From Xanthomonas sp. NCPPB 1128 (lineage in GTDB: Bacteria > Pseudomonadota > Gammaproteobacteria > Xanthomonadales > Xanthomonadaceae): DNA of 64,000 nucleotides. Positions 45,894 through 55,432 of the stretch are shown in pieces. The first letter of the stretch is position 1. Each line of letters begins with the position of its first letter. Both the position numbers and the translations under genes were made by a program. Location: contig NZ_LFME01000006.1 of assembly GCF_001043115.1 (NCBI RefSeq), positions 94,739 through 158,738 on the forward strand. The letters run 5' to 3'. Below the pieces are notes generated by a model, which was given only the letters and a program-made list of their open reading frames with translations, was not told the origin of the DNA and ran no database searches.

Positions 45894-47381
45894 ATGTACG
45901 ACTGCTTCGACCTCTACGCCACCGCGGACGCGCGCCGCATCGATGCGCAGGCCACCGCGTTGCTCGGCGGCGACGGCTATACGTTGATGCAGCGTGCCGG
46001 CCAGGCCGCCTGGCAGACGCTGCTGCAGCGCTGGCCGCAGGCGCAGCGCATCTTGGTGGCCTGTGGCAGCGGCAACAACGGCGGCGATGGCTACGTGCTG
46101 GCGCGGCTGGCGCATCGCGCCGGGCGCCAGGTGCGCGTGCTGCAGTTGCCTGGACGTGGCCCGCAATCGCCGCTGGCGCAGCGTGCCTGCACCGACTACA
46201 TCGGCGTCGGTGGGCGCATCGAGGAGTTCGACGCGGCGCTGGCGCCGGCCGATGTGGTGGTGGATGCGCTGCTCGGCATCGGCCTCAATCGCGCGCCGGA
46301 TGCCGAACTGGCGGCGCTGCTCGGCGCGCTGGACGGGCTCGGTGCGCCGGTGCTTGCGCTTGACGTGCCCAGTGGCGTGGATGCCGAGTCCGGCAGCGTG
46401 CCCGGTGCCGTCCTGACGGCGACGCTGACGCTGCAATTCATCGTCGCTCACGCTGGTCTGCATACCGGTGCGGCCTTGAACCATGTCGGCGAGCGGGCGC
46501 TGGCGACGCTGGAGGTGCCGCTGGCCGCGTTCGCCGGTTGCGCGCCGCGCGCGCAAGCCTGGACCGTCGGCGCTTTGCGCCGCCGTCTGGCGCCGCGTCG
46601 GCAGGACAGCCACAAGGGCGATTCCGGCCATGTGCTGTGCGTCGGCGGCAATCTCGGCAGCGGCGGTGCGGTGATGCTCAGCGCCGAGTCGGCCCTTCGC
46701 AGCGGCGCTGGCCTGGTCAGCGTGGCCACCCGTGGCGCGCACGTGGCGCCGCTGTTGGCGCGCTGTCCGGAGGCGATGGCGCATGCGCTCGACGACGCGG
46801 CGGCACTGGCGCCATTGCTGCGCAAGGCGAGCGTCGTCGCGCTTGGTCCTGGGCTGGGCCAGGACGACTGGGCGCAGGCGTTGTGGCAGGCGGTCCTGGC
46901 CGACCAGGATCGCGCGCTGGTGCTGGATGCCGATGCATTGAATCTTCTGGCGCAGGCGCCGCGTGCCGTGCCGCAGGCGGTGCTGACCCCGCATCCGGGC
47001 GAGGCCGGGCGCCTGCTCGGCATTGCCACTGCCGAGGTGCAGCGCGATCGCTTCGCCGCTGCCGCGGCCTTGGCCGAACGCTACCAGGCCGCGGTGGTGC
47101 TGAAGGGCGCCGGCAGCCTGGTCGCCGCGCCTGGGCAGACGCCGCGGGTGATCGCCGCCGGCAATCCCGGCATGGCGGTCGGCGGCATGGGCGATCTGTT
47201 GACCGGGGTGATCGCCGCGCTGCGCGCACAAGGCCTGCCGGCGTTCGAGGCGGCCAGCGTCGGCGCCCTGTTGCATGCCGGCGCTGGCGACAACGCCGCG
47301 GCCGCGGGCCAGCGCGGGTTGCTGCCCACCGATCTGTTGCCGGCGCTGCGGCGCCTGTCCAATCCGGAATTCGCATCATGA
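45894..47381 (+). CDS. nnr: Bifunctional NAD(P)H-hydrate epimerase / ADP-dependent NAD(P)H-hydrate dehydratase
   Basis: A 495-residue repair enzyme for hydrated NAD(P)H. N-terminal YjeF epimerase domain (residues 1-215): [46 protein letters not shown]-terminal ribokinase-like dehydratase (about 225-490): [77 protein letters not shown]. Its stop overlaps the tsaE start (ATGA). First gene of the plus-strand nnr-tsaE-amiC-mutL block. Confidence 0.96.
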   Translation: MYDCFDLYATADARRIDAQATALLGGDGYTLMQRAGQAAWQTLLQRWPQAQRILVACGSGNNGGDGYVLARLAHRAGRQVRVLQLPGRGPQSPLAQRACTDYIGVGGRIEEFDAALAPADVVVDALLGIGLNRAPDAELAALLGALDGLGAPVLALDVPSGVDAESGSVPGAVLTATLTLQFIVAHAGLHTGAALNHVGERALATLEVPLAAFAGCAPRAQAWTVGALRRRLAPRRQDSHKGDSGHVLCVGGNLGSGGAVMLSAESALRSGAGLVSVATRGAHVAPLLARCPEAMAHALDDAAALAPLLRKASVVALGPGLGQDDWAQALWQAVLADQDRALVLDADALNLLAQAPRAVPQAVLTPHPGEAGRLLGIATAEVQRDRFAAAAALAERYQAAVVLKGAGSLVAAPGQTPRVIAAGNPGMAVGGMGDLLTGVIAALRAQGLPAFEAASVGALLHAGAGDNAAAAGQRGLLPTDLLPALRRLSNPEFAS

Positions 47382-47860
47382 GCATCCCCTTGTTCCTGCC
47401 CGACAGCGAGGCCACCGAACGCCTCGGTCGCGCACTGGCCGCGACCCGTCCGGCGCAGGCGTCGGTGCATCTGCACGGCGATCTGGGCGCCGGCAAATCG
47501 ACCCTGGCGCGGGCGCTGCTGCGCGCACTCGGGGTGCAGGGGGCGATCCGCAGCCCCACCTACACCTTGGTGGAGCGCTACCCGTTGGCCGATGGCGAGG
47601 CCTGGCACCTGGATCTGTACCGCATCGGCGCGGCCGGCGAGCTGGATTTCCTGGGGTTGGACGAGGCCGGGGCCACGCTGTGGCTGGTGGAATGGCCCGA
47701 GCGCGGTGGCGACGTGCTGGCGCCCGCCGATCTGGATGTGCGGCTGGCGGTACGTGGCGACGGGCGCAGCGTTGCCCTGCAGGCGCGCACCGAGGCAGGG
47801 ACCGCGTGGCTGGCGCGGGTGGTTGGCCAAGCCGACTTGCAGGGACTTTTTGCCGACTGA
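47378..47860 (+). CDS. tsaE: tRNA threonylcarbamoyladenosine biosynthesis ATPase TsaE
   Basis: A 160-residue P-loop ATPase needed, with TsaB, TsaC and TsaD (not in the window), for the t6A modification at position 37 of ANN-decoding tRNAs. Walker A is HGDLGAGKSTLARALL; further marks are SPTYTLVERYP and the Walker-B-like WHLDLYRIG, followed by LVEWPERGGDVL. Translationally coupled to nnr by a 4-base overlap. Confidence 0.96.
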   Translation: MSIPLFLPDSEATERLGRALAATRPAQASVHLHGDLGAGKSTLARALLRALGVQGAIRSPTYTLVERYPLADGEAWHLDLYRIGAAGELDFLGLDEAGATLWLVEWPERGGDVLAPADLDVRLAVRGDGRSVALQARTEAGTAWLARVVGQADLQGLFAD

Positions 47861-47940
47861 CGCTAGGAAGTGAAGGCAGGTTATGGATTATTAAGGGAAA
47901 ACCGCTTGCCTTTGGCTCCCGGCGATGTTTGAATCGCGTT

Positions 47941-49521
47941 ATGCGCCCGGGGACCCGTTTTTTCGCCAGTTTCGCCACTGCCGCAGGCTGGTGCCTGGCG
48001 GCGCAGACGGCGTTTGCCGGACAGGTGCAGTCGGTCTCCCTCGACAACGGCGCCACCGGCACCCGCGCCGAGATCCGCCTGCAGGGCAGTGGCGGCTTCA
48101 GCACGCTGTCGCTGGCCAATCCGAATCGCCTGGTCGTCGATCTTCCCGATTCCTCCGCTGCCAAGGGCCTGAAGCTGCCGGCCGGCGGCGGCGTGGTCAG
48201 CGCGGTGCGCACCGGGCATCCGGTGCCGGGCACCTTGCGCATCGTGTTCGATCTGAGCAGCTCGGTGGTGGCATTCAAGCCGCAGATGCAGACCGTCGGC
48301 GGCAGTTCGGTGCTGGTGATCGAGTGGCCGGGCGAGGCGCCGGCGGGCAAGGCGGTCGCCGGCGACGCGCCGGCAGCCGTGGCACCGATGCCGCAGGCCG
48401 CGCCCGTCCCCGCGCAGAAGCCGGTGGTGGATGCGCGCGCCGAAGCGGCGCGTGCGACCGCGGCGTTGACCTCGTCGGTGGTGCAGCGCGCCAGCCAGCC
48501 CGCGCCGGCTCCGGTACCGCCGCCAATGGCGAGCACGCTCGCGCCGACCGTGGTCGCTTCCGCACCCAGCGTTGCTGCGGCGGTGCCCGGTCGTCCTGCG
48601 CCTGGCGCCGTGCCGACGCCGGCACCCGCGGCCGTGGCGCCGCCGGCGAACGAGCCTTCCGGGCGTGACGACGCTGACGATGATGCGGCGGTGGCTGCTG
48701 CCGCCGAAGCACGGCCGGTGATGCCGAGCGCGGCGTCGCGGGTGAAGATGGCGCCGGGCATGCGTCCGCTGATCGTCGCCATCGATCCCGGCCATGGCGG
48801 CCAGGATCCTGGCGCGAGCGGCCCGAGCGGCAAGCACGAGAAGGACGTGACGCTGGCGATCGGCCGCGAACTGGCGCGCCAGATCAATGCCACGCCGGGC
48901 ATGAAGGCCTACATGACCCGCACCACGGACGTGTTCATTCCTCTGCCGATGCGCGCGCAGAAGGCGCGTGCGGCCAAGGCCGACATCTTCATCTCGATCC
49001 ATGCCGATGCGGCCGAGAACCGCAGCGCGACCGGTTCTTCGGTGTATGTGCTGTCGACCAAGGGCGCGTCGTCGCAGCGCGCGCGCTGGCTGGCGGACAA
49101 GGAAAACGCCGCCGACCTGATCGGCGGCGTGCGCCTGCAGAAGACCGACAGCACGTTGGCCAATGTCTTGCTGGACCTGGCCCAGAGCGGCCACATGAAG
49201 GCCTCCGAGGACGCGGCCGGGCACGTGCTGGGTGGGCTGAAGCGGATCGGCAACAACCACAAGCCGGACATCGAGCGCGCCAACTTCGCGGTGCTGCGCA
49301 CCTCGGACATGCCGGCGATGCTGGTCGAGACCGCCTTCATCTCCAATCCGGACGAAGAGCGCCGGCTGACCGATCCGGCCTACCAGCGCCGCATCGCCGG
49401 CGCCGTGCTCGACGGCGTCAGCACCTTCTTCACTCGGCAGCCGCCGCCGGGCACGCTGTTCGCCGCGCGCGCGCAGGCCGAGGCGGAAGCGGCCAGCACC
49501 GTGGCCGGCGGCAGCCGCTGA
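47941..49521 (+). CDS. amiC: N-acetylmuramoyl-L-alanine amidase with AMIN domain (AmiC/AmiB type)
   Basis: A 526-residue periplasmic amidase that splits septal peptidoglycan during daughter-cell separation. ATG 47941 (MRPGTRFF) gives a signal peptide ending in AAQTAFAG. AMIN septal-targeting domain about residues 25-125 (GTRAEIRLQGSGGFSTLSLA), a long Pro/Ala-rich linker (about 130-265), then Amidase_3 with zinc ligands in VAIDPGHGGQDPGA (His), SGKHEKDVTLAIG (Glu) and FISIHADAAENRS (His), and catalytic Glu in MLVETAFISNPDEE. The linker is unusually long. The 80-bp gap after tsaE contains an AT-rich patch at 47880-47900 that may be a promoter. Confidence 0.94.
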   Translation: MRPGTRFFASFATAAGWCLAAQTAFAGQVQSVSLDNGATGTRAEIRLQGSGGFSTLSLANPNRLVVDLPDSSAAKGLKLPAGGGVVSAVRTGHPVPGTLRIVFDLSSSVVAFKPQMQTVGGSSVLVIEWPGEAPAGKAVAGDAPAAVAPMPQAAPVPAQKPVVDARAEAARATAALTSSVVQRASQPAPAPVPPPMASTLAPTVVASAPSVAAAVPGRPAPGAVPTPAPAAVAPPANEPSGRDDADDDAAVAAAAEARPVMPSAASRVKMAPGMRPLIVAIDPGHGGQDPGASGPSGKHEKDVTLAIGRELARQINATPGMKAYMTRTTDVFIPLPMRAQKARAAKADIFISIHADAAENRSATGSSVYVLSTKGASSQRARWLADKENAADLIGGVRLQKTDSTLANVLLDLAQSGHMKASEDAAGHVLGGLKRIGNNHKPDIERANFAVLRTSDMPAMLVETAFISNPDEERRLTDPAYQRRIAGAVLDGVSTFFTRQPPPGTLFAARAQAEAEAASTVAGGSR

Positions 49522-49655
49522 GGCGCTATCATTAACGGCTGATCCTCGATGACGGCGTCCGCGCCGCGAGCCGTGCCGATGTCCTTTCCCTGCTGTGGTT
49601 TTCGTCCTGTCGCCAAGACCGGCGCGCGCCCCTGCGTGCGTGGAGCGGAGACCGC

Positions 49656-51536
49656 ATGAGCATCCGCCAGCTGCCCGAGATCCTGATCAATCAGATCGCC
49701 GCTGGCGAAGTGGTCGAGCGCCCTGCCTCTGTCGTCAAAGAACTGGTGGAGAACGCGCTGGACGCCGGCGCGCACCGCGTCGACATCGATCTGGAAGAAG
49801 GCGGCGTGCGCCTGATCCGCATCCGCGATGACGGCGGCGGTATCGCGCCGGAGGAACTGCCGCTGGCGGTATCGCGGCACGCGACCAGCAAGATCGCCTC
49901 GCTGGACGACCTGGAATCGGTCGGCACGCTTGGTTTCCGCGGCGAGGCGTTGCCATCGATCGCCTCGGTCAGCCGCTTCACCCTGGCCTCCCGCCGTGCC
50001 GGCGACGAGCACGGCGCGGCCCTGCAGGTTGAAGGCGGCAAGGTCGGCGAGGTGCAACCGCGCGCGCTGCCGCCGGGCACCCTGGTCGAGGTGCGCGAGC
50101 TGTTCTACAACGTGCCGGCGCGGCGCAAGTTCCTGCGCGCCGAACGCACCGAGCTCGGTCACATCGAGGAGTGGCTGCGTTCGCTGGCGCTGGCGCGTCC
50201 GGACGTGGAATTGCGCGTCTCGCACAACGGCAAGCCGTCGCGGCGCTACAAACCGGGCGATCTTTACTCGGATGCGCGGTTGGGCGAGACCCTGGGCGAG
50301 GATTTCGCGCGGCAGGCCTTGCGCGTGGACCACAGCGGCGCCGGCCTGCGCCTGCACGGGTGGATTGCGCAGCCGCATTACTCGCGCGCCAGCGCCGACC
50401 AGCAATACCTCTACGTCAACGGCCGCTCGGTGCGTGATCGCAGCGTCGCCCACGCGGTGAAGATGGCCTACGGCGACGTGCTGTTCCATGGCCGCCAGCC
50501 GGCCTATGTGCTGTTCCTGGAACTGGAACCGGCGCGGGTGGACGTCAACGTGCATCCGGCCAAGCACGAGGTGCGTTTCCGCGATGCGCGGCTGATCCAC
50601 GACTTCGTCTATCGCACGCTGCAGGACGCGCTGGCGCAGACGCGTGCCGGCAGTCTGCCCGGAGCACTCGGCGCCGAAGCGATGCCAGCGGCGCCTGCCG
50701 CGGGCGCCGCGGCCTGGGCACCTGCAGGCGCCGCGAACAGCGGCAGTGGCGCGGGTGGTGGCGGGCAGGGCTACGGTTACGGCGCGCAGTGGCGCCCGGC
50801 GCAATCGCCGCTCGGCTTGCGCGTGGAAGAGGCGCCGGCGGCGTATGCGGCGCTGTACGCGCCCGCCGCCGAGGCGGGAAGTGCCACCGGCCTGCCGCGG
50901 CAGACTCAGGACCCGGCCGGCGGCTTGCCGCCGACCGCCGCCGACAGCGGCGTGCCGCCGCTCGGCTACGCCATCGCGCAGTTGCACGGCATCTACATCC
51001 TGGCCGAGAACGCCGACGGCCTGATTGTGGTCGACATGCACGCCGCGCACGAACGCATCGGCTACGAGCGCTTGAAGACCGCGCACGACGGCATCGGCCT
51101 GCACGCACAGCCGCTGCTGGTGCCGATCACCCTGGCGGTCGGCGAGCGCGATGCCGACACCGCCGAGCGCGAGGCGGAGACACTGGCCGCGCTGGGCTTC
51201 GAGATCACCCGCAGCGGGCCGCAATCGCTGCACGTGCGCAGCATCCCAGCGCTGCTGGCGCAGGCCGAACCGGAGGCTTTGCTACGCGATGTGCTCACCG
51301 ACCTGCGCGAACACGGGCACAGCGGCCGTGTCGCCGGCGCCCGCGATGCGCTGCTGTCGACCATGGCCTGCCATGGCGCGGTGCGCGCCAACCGTCGCCT
51401 CACCGTGCCGGAAATGAACGCCTTGCTGCGCGACATGGAAGCCACCGAGCGCTCCGGACAATGCAATCATGGGCGTCCGACCTGGGCGCGGTTCACCCTG
51501 GGCGAGATCGATCGTTGGTTCCTACGGGGGCGGTGA
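49656..51536 (+). CDS. mutL: DNA mismatch repair protein MutL, endonuclease type
   Basis: A 626-residue MutL. The N-terminal GHKL ATPase has [48 protein letters not shown] and [16 protein letters not shown] Gly/Ala/Pro linker spans about 330-440. The C-terminal dimerisation domain carries the metal-dependent nicking motif [12 protein letters not shown] (Asp460), matching D-x-HA-x2-E-x4-E, plus [13 protein letters not shown] and QCNHGRPTW. So this protein probably has its own endonuclease and works without MutH. Its stop shares a base with the next start (TGATG). Confidence 0.97.
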   Translation: MSIRQLPEILINQIAAGEVVERPASVVKELVENALDAGAHRVDIDLEEGGVRLIRIRDDGGGIAPEELPLAVSRHATSKIASLDDLESVGTLGFRGEALPSIASVSRFTLASRRAGDEHGAALQVEGGKVGEVQPRALPPGTLVEVRELFYNVPARRKFLRAERTELGHIEEWLRSLALARPDVELRVSHNGKPSRRYKPGDLYSDARLGETLGEDFARQALRVDHSGAGLRLHGWIAQPHYSRASADQQYLYVNGRSVRDRSVAHAVKMAYGDVLFHGRQPAYVLFLELEPARVDVNVHPAKHEVRFRDARLIHDFVYRTLQDALAQTRAGSLPGALGAEAMPAAPAAGAAAWAPAGAANSGSGAGGGGQGYGYGAQWRPAQSPLGLRVEEAPAAYAALYAPAAEAGSATGLPRQTQDPAGGLPPTAADSGVPPLGYAIAQLHGIYILAENADGLIVVDMHAAHERIGYERLKTAHDGIGLHAQPLLVPITLAVGERDADTAEREAETLAALGFEITRSGPQSLHVRSIPALLAQAEPEALLRDVLTDLREHGHSGRVAGARDALLSTMACHGAVRANRRLTVPEMNALLRDMEATERSGQCNHGRPTWARFTLGEIDRWFLRGR

Positions 51537-52465
51537 TGGACAAGCGGGTGTGGACGACGGCGCTGCTGGCGGCGCTTGTCGCCTTGGGTGGCTGCGGCAA
51601 ACAGGCGCCGGCGCCGGCCGCGCCGAAGGCGATGGACGCGCGCTTTGTGGCCGATGAACAGGGCTGGCGCGCGCAGCGCCAGCGCGAACTGCAGGCGCCG
51701 GATGGCTGGACCAGCCTGGTCGGCCTGCACTGGCTGGAACTGAAGGAGCACTACATCGGCAGCGGCGCGGACAGCGGCATCCGCCTGGCGGTGGGGCCGG
51801 CGCGGATGGCGCTGGTGTCGCAGGTGCAGCGCGAGGTGTACCTGACGCCCGAACGTGGCGCCGCCCTCAGCGTCGCTGATGCGCCGGTGCAGGGGCGGAT
51901 CCGCCTGTACAGCGACCACGATCCGCAGCCGATCATCGTCGACTTCGACGACGGCAAGGGCAAGCTCAGCCTGATCGAACGCGGCGGCCGCTACGCGCTG
52001 CGGATCAAGCACGCCGATGCGCCGACCCGGCTCAGTTTCACTGGCGTGCCCTACTGGCCGCTGGCCGAAGCCTGGCGCGTGCATGGGCGCTTCGTGCCCA
52101 ATCCGCCGGGCACGACCCTGCCCATCGTCGACATCATCGGCGTCACCACGCCATCGCCCAATCCCGGCGCGCTGGAGTTCGAGCGTGGCGGCAAGCGCTA
52201 TCGTCTGCAGGCGATCGGCGAGCCTGACGGGAAGCTGTTCGTGGTGTTCGCCGATCGCACCAGCGGCCACGGCAGCTATCCTGCCGGGCGCTTCCTGGAC
52301 GTGGACGCCCCCGCGGCCGACGGCAGCGTGGTACTGGATTTCAACCGTGCCTACGATCCGCCGTGCGCGTTCACCCCGTTCGCCACCTGTCCGCTGCCGC
52401 CCCCCGAGAACCGCCTGGACCTGGCGGTGGATGCCGGCGAGAAGGCCTACGCCGCTGCCCATTGA
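51536..52465 (+). CDS. DUF1684 lipoprotein
   Basis: 309 residues with a lipoprotein signal, TTALLAALVALGGCGK. The DUF1684 body shows LQAPDGWTSLVGLHWLELKE, DFDDGKGKLSLIERGGRYAL, RFVPNPPGTTLPIVDIIG and the highly conserved C-terminal VVLDFNRAYDPPCAFTPFAT with CPLPPPENRL. Enzymatic role unknown. Its ATG overlaps the mutL stop by one base, so it is translated with mutL; in E. coli this place is taken by miaA. Confidence 0.9.
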   Translation: MDKRVWTTALLAALVALGGCGKQAPAPAAPKAMDARFVADEQGWRAQRQRELQAPDGWTSLVGLHWLELKEHYIGSGADSGIRLAVGPARMALVSQVQREVYLTPERGAALSVADAPVQGRIRLYSDHDPQPIIVDFDDGKGKLSLIERGGRYALRIKHADAPTRLSFTGVPYWPLAEAWRVHGRFVPNPPGTTLPIVDIIGVTTPSPNPGALEFERGGKRYRLQAIGEPDGKLFVVFADRTSGHGSYPAGRFLDVDAPAADGSVVLDFNRAYDPPCAFTPFATCPLPPPENRLDLAVDAGEKAYAAAH

Positions 52466-52478
52466 ACCGAGGATGCCG

Positions 52479-53456
52479 ATGACCCCGTTCCTGCGCCTGG
52501 TGCGCCGCCTGCTGTTTGGCCTTTCGCTGTGCCTGGCGTTGCCGGTGCTGGCCCGCACGCCGCCGCCGGTGGCCGCAACGCCCGTCGCCCCTGCCGCCGC
52601 GGCTGCGGTGGCGCCGCCCACGCCGCTGTTGTGGAAGGTCAGCGGCCCGCGCTGCACGGTGTATCTGCTGGGCTCGTTCCATATGCTCAAGGCCGACGAC
52701 TATCCGCTGGCGCGCGAGGTCGATGCAGCGTACGCGGCCTCGCCACGGCTGCTGTTCGAACTGGCACCGAAGGACGTGGACGCACCACAACTGGGCGCGC
52801 AGATGCTGCAGGCGGCGCAGCGCCGTGACGGCAAGCGGCTGCAGGACGATCTGGACCCGGCCACCTGGGAGCGGCTGCGTCGCTATGCCGCTGGCCATGG
52901 CTTGCCGCTGGCGCAGATGAGCGGTTTCGAACCGTGGTTCGTCGGCCTCAGCATCAGCATCGCCGACATGAAGGCGCAGGGCCTGCAGGCCGATGCTGGG
53001 CTGGACCGCCACTTCATGACGCTGGCCCTGCAGGATGGCAAGACCGCCGAGGGCCTGGAGACCGCACAGTCGCAGATCGACCTGCTCGACGGCATGGACC
53101 CGGTGGAGCAGAAGCAGATGCTGGTCGAGGCGCTGGACGATGCCGAGCGGGGCGCGGCGCAGACCCTGCGCCTGCACGACGCCTGGCGCCGTGGCGACGA
53201 GCGCCAGTTGTGGCAGGAGATCGGCGCACAGATGAAGCGCGACTACCCGCGGCTCTACCAGCGCATTGATGTGGAGCGCAACCAAGCCTGGCTGCCGCGC
53301 CTGGAGCAGCGTCTGAAGGACGGTGGCGGCGACACCCTGGTGGTGGTCGGCGCGCTGCACCTGTTGGGGCCGGACGGCGTGGTCGACGGCCTGCGCGCGC
53401 GCGGCTACAAGGTCGAGCGGCTCTGCGGGAACTGCAAGCCGGCGCGGTCGCGCTGA
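52479..53456 (+). CDS. TraB/GumN-family secreted protein with intact GxxH motifs
   Basis: 325 residues from ATG 52479; GAGG at 52469-52472 is well placed for it and too close to the in-frame ATG at 52473. Signal peptide LLFGLSLCLALPVLA. Both family motifs are present: GSFH at residues 65-68 (VYLLGSFHMLKADDYPL) and GALH at 291-294 (LVVVGALHLLGPDGVVDGL); these are the metal-site motifs of TIKI/TraB-type proteases. In between: LLFELAPKDVD and LDRHFMTLALQDGK, as in the family. It is a paralogue of GumN at 18410 but keeps the His residues. Follows the DUF1684 gene by 13 bp. Confidence 0.9.
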   Translation: MTPFLRLVRRLLFGLSLCLALPVLARTPPPVAATPVAPAAAAAVAPPTPLLWKVSGPRCTVYLLGSFHMLKADDYPLAREVDAAYAASPRLLFELAPKDVDAPQLGAQMLQAAQRRDGKRLQDDLDPATWERLRRYAAGHGLPLAQMSGFEPWFVGLSISIADMKAQGLQADAGLDRHFMTLALQDGKTAEGLETAQSQIDLLDGMDPVEQKQMLVEALDDAERGAAQTLRLHDAWRRGDERQLWQEIGAQMKRDYPRLYQRIDVERNQAWLPRLEQRLKDGGGDTLVVVGALHLLGPDGVVDGLRARGYKVERLCGNCKPARSR

Positions 53457-53492
53457 GCGGACCGCGCGTCGCAGGCGTGGTCGGCGTGCGGC

Positions 53493-53881
53493 CGTACCCT
53501 CATCCGCCCCTTCGGGGCACCTTCTCCCGATGGGAGAAGGGAGAAGCTAGAGCCCCGCTCCCATCGGGAGAGGGGTTGGGGTGAGGGTAAGGGCGCGAAG
53601 CGCTCCATCGAATCAAATCCACGAGGCTTCGCCCGTACCCCCATCCGCCCCTGCGGGCACCTTCTCCCGAGGGGAGAAGAGAGAAGCTAGAGCCCCTCTC
53701 CCATCGGGAGAGGGGTTGGGGTGAGGGTAAGGGCGCGAAGCGCTCCATCGAATCAAATCCACGAGGCTTCGCCCGTACCCTCATCCGCCCCTGCGGGGCA
53801 CCTTCTCCCAATGGGAGAAGGGAAAAGCTAGGGCCCCTCCCATCGGGAGAGGGGTTGGGGTGAGGGTAGGGCGCGAAGCGC
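53493..53881. repeat. Three tandem copies of a ~140-bp hairpin-rich element
   Basis: Units at 53493-53633 (141 bp), 53634-53773 (140 bp) and 53774-53881 (truncated, 108 bp). Each starts CGTACCC(T/C)CATCCGCCCC, has the stem CTTCTCCC/GGGAGAAG and then a CTCCCATCGGGAGAGG palindrome, and ends in GGGGTTGGGGTGAGGGTA, which is roughly complementary to the unit start, so the unit can fold into one long hairpin. Units 1 and 2 add a spacer (GGCGCGAAGCGCTCCATCGA and on). The array fills the space between convergent genes (GumN paralogue and phaR). This is a known kind of Xanthomonas intergenic repeat; it codes for nothing. Confidence 0.9.
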
Positions 53882-53906
53882 CCGCCGACCCCACCCATCG
53901 CAGTCT

Positions 53907-54425
53907 TCAGCGCGGACGCGACTTCGGCGCCGCACCTGCCGGCGGTTCGCCGGGCTTGGCGCTGCCGGCACCGGCGGCGGGGCGGCCGAAGCCGGCGCCG
54001 AGGTTGCGCTGGAATTCCTGCCACAGCTCCAGGTTGCGCTCGGTGAGCTGGTTCATCATGGTCCACGGGGTCTGCCCCAACAGATTGCCCATCTGCTGGC
54101 GGAACTGCTGCTGCTGGTCGAGGAACACCTGCATGCTGCGCTCCAGGTAGTTGCCCATGAAGCCCTGTAGCGAGTCGCCGTAGAAGCGGATGATCTGGCT
54201 GAGCAACTGTGTGGACAGCATCGGTTCGCCGTCCTGTTCCTGGTCGGCGATGATCTGCAGCAGGACCGCGCGGCTGAGGTCTTCGCCGGTCTTGGCGTCG
54301 CGGACTTCGAATTCCTCGCCGTCGATGATCAACTGGCGGACGTCTTCGATGGTGATGTAACTGGAGATCTCGGTGTCGTAGAGGCGGCGATTGGGATACT
54401 TCTTGATGATGCGAATCTCAGCCAT
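53907..54425 (-). CDS. phaR: Polyhydroxyalkanoate synthesis repressor PhaR
   Basis: 172 residues from ATG 54425 (MAEIRIIKKYPNRRLYDTEI). N-terminal PHB/PHA accumulation regulator DNA-binding domain with YITIEDVRQLIIDGEEFEVR and DAKTGEDLSRAVLLQIIADQ, then the second domain SQIIRFYGDSLQGFMGNYLE and an Ala/Gly/Pro-rich tail. PhaR senses PHA granules and represses phasin and synthesis genes. It lies 207 bp downstream of phbB on the same strand; a TGC-type inverted repeat sits in between. Confidence 0.93.
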   Translation of the reverse strand: MAEIRIIKKYPNRRLYDTEISSYITIEDVRQLIIDGEEFEVRDAKTGEDLSRAVLLQIIADQEQDGEPMLSTQLLSQIIRFYGDSLQGFMGNYLERSMQVFLDQQQQFRQQMGNLLGQTPWTMMNQLTERNLELWQEFQRNLGAGFGRPAAGAGSAKPGEPPAGAAPKSRPR

Positions 54426-54526
54426 GAAGCGGTCGCTCTGTGACGGTAGGCGCGCAGCATGGCGCAGCGCAGCAGGGCTTGCAACCGCCGTCAGTACCTG
54501 AACGCGCGGGTGCAGCAAAAAAATCA

Positions 54527-54552
54527 TGCTGCGCAACATTCGCGGCGCAGCA
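54527..54552 (-). promoter_or_regulatory. Inverted repeat upstream of phaR, candidate PhaR operator
   Basis: TGCTGCGC (54527-54534) and GCGCAGCA (54545-54552) are perfect complements around a 10-base loop, about 100 bp upstream of the phaR ATG. Next to it is a run of seven A (54517-54523). PhaR proteins are known to bind TGC/GCA-rich inverted sites and to repress themselves; assignment here is inference. Confidence 0.4.
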
Positions 54553-54632
54553 CAGGTCGCCGGAATGCCCGTCGCGGTCGATGGGGGTAGCGTTACCTCG
54601 CGCGCAAGTCGCCGGCGGAGCGGTTCCGCCCC

Positions 54633-55373
54633 TCACCACCCCATGTGATGGCCGCCGTTGATGTCCAGGTTCGAACCGGTGATCCATGCCGCTTCTTCGG
54701 CGACCAGAAACGCCACGGCGTAGGCGATCTCCTCCGGCTTGCCGAGACGCCCGGTGGGAATGTCGGCGGCGATCTTGGCGCGCACTTCCTCCGGCACCGC
54801 CATCACCATGTCGGTGGCGACGTAGCCGGGCGAGACCGTGTTGACGGTGATGCCGTAGCTGGCGTTCTCGCGCGCCAGGGAAATGGTGAAACCGTGCATG
54901 CCGGCCTTGGCCGCGGCGTAGTTGGCCTGGCCGTACTGGCCCTTGAGGCCGTTGATCGAGCTGATCTGGATGACCCGGCCCCAGCGCTGCTGGCGCATGC
55001 CTTCGATCACCGGGCGGGTGACGTTGAACACCGAGTTGAGGTTGGTGTTGATGACCTCGTGCCACTGCTCGGCGGTCATCTTGTGGAAGGTGGTGTCACG
55101 GGTGATGCCGGCGTTGTTGACCAGGATCTCGACCGGGCCGAGCTGGCGTTCGACCTCGCGGATGAGGCTCTGCGCATGCTCGGGCGAGGCGACGTCGCCG
55201 GGGACGATGGCGACGTCATGGCCGCGCTCGCGCATGCGCTGCTGCCAGGCCAGGGCCTTGGCCTGGTCGCGGTAGTTGCTGGCCACGCGGTGGCCCTGCG
55301 CGGCCAGCCGCTCGCAGATCGCGGTTCCGATGCCGCCGGTGCCGCCGGTGACCAGCGCAACGCGTGATGTCAT
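54633..55373 (-). CDS. phbB: Acetoacetyl-CoA reductase (NADPH, SDR family)
   Basis: 246 residues from ATG 55373 (MTSRVALVTGGTGGIGTAIC). Short-chain dehydrogenase: cofactor motif TGGTGGIG, VNNAGITRD, catalytic Ser in IQISSINGLKGQYGQ with the Tyr-x3-Lys NYAAAKAG, then VSPGYVATDMVMAVPE and the C-terminal SNLDINGGHHMGW, a hallmark of PhaB. It converts acetoacetyl-CoA to (R)-3-hydroxybutyryl-CoA for PHA. No phaC synthase or phaA thiolase lies in the window, so the monomer might also serve other uses. Upstream of phaR, downstream of gluQ (59-bp gap). Confidence 0.92.
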   Translation of the reverse strand: MTSRVALVTGGTGGIGTAICERLAAQGHRVASNYRDQAKALAWQQRMRERGHDVAIVPGDVASPEHAQSLIREVERQLGPVEILVNNAGITRDTTFHKMTAEQWHEVINTNLNSVFNVTRPVIEGMRQQRWGRVIQISSINGLKGQYGQANYAAAKAGMHGFTISLARENASYGITVNTVSPGYVATDMVMAVPEEVRAKIAADIPTGRLGKPEEIAYAVAFLVAEEAAWITGSNLDINGGHHMGW

Positions 55374-55432
55374 GGATGTCGCTCCGGATAGAGAATGGAA
55401 AGGGTGGCCGCGACGCGGCCGAAACACCGATT

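Noticed and set aside
53493..53881. Possible CRISPR array
   Set aside because: The units are ~140 bp, almost identical over their entire length and hairpin-rich; there are no short repeats with unique spacers and no cas genes.
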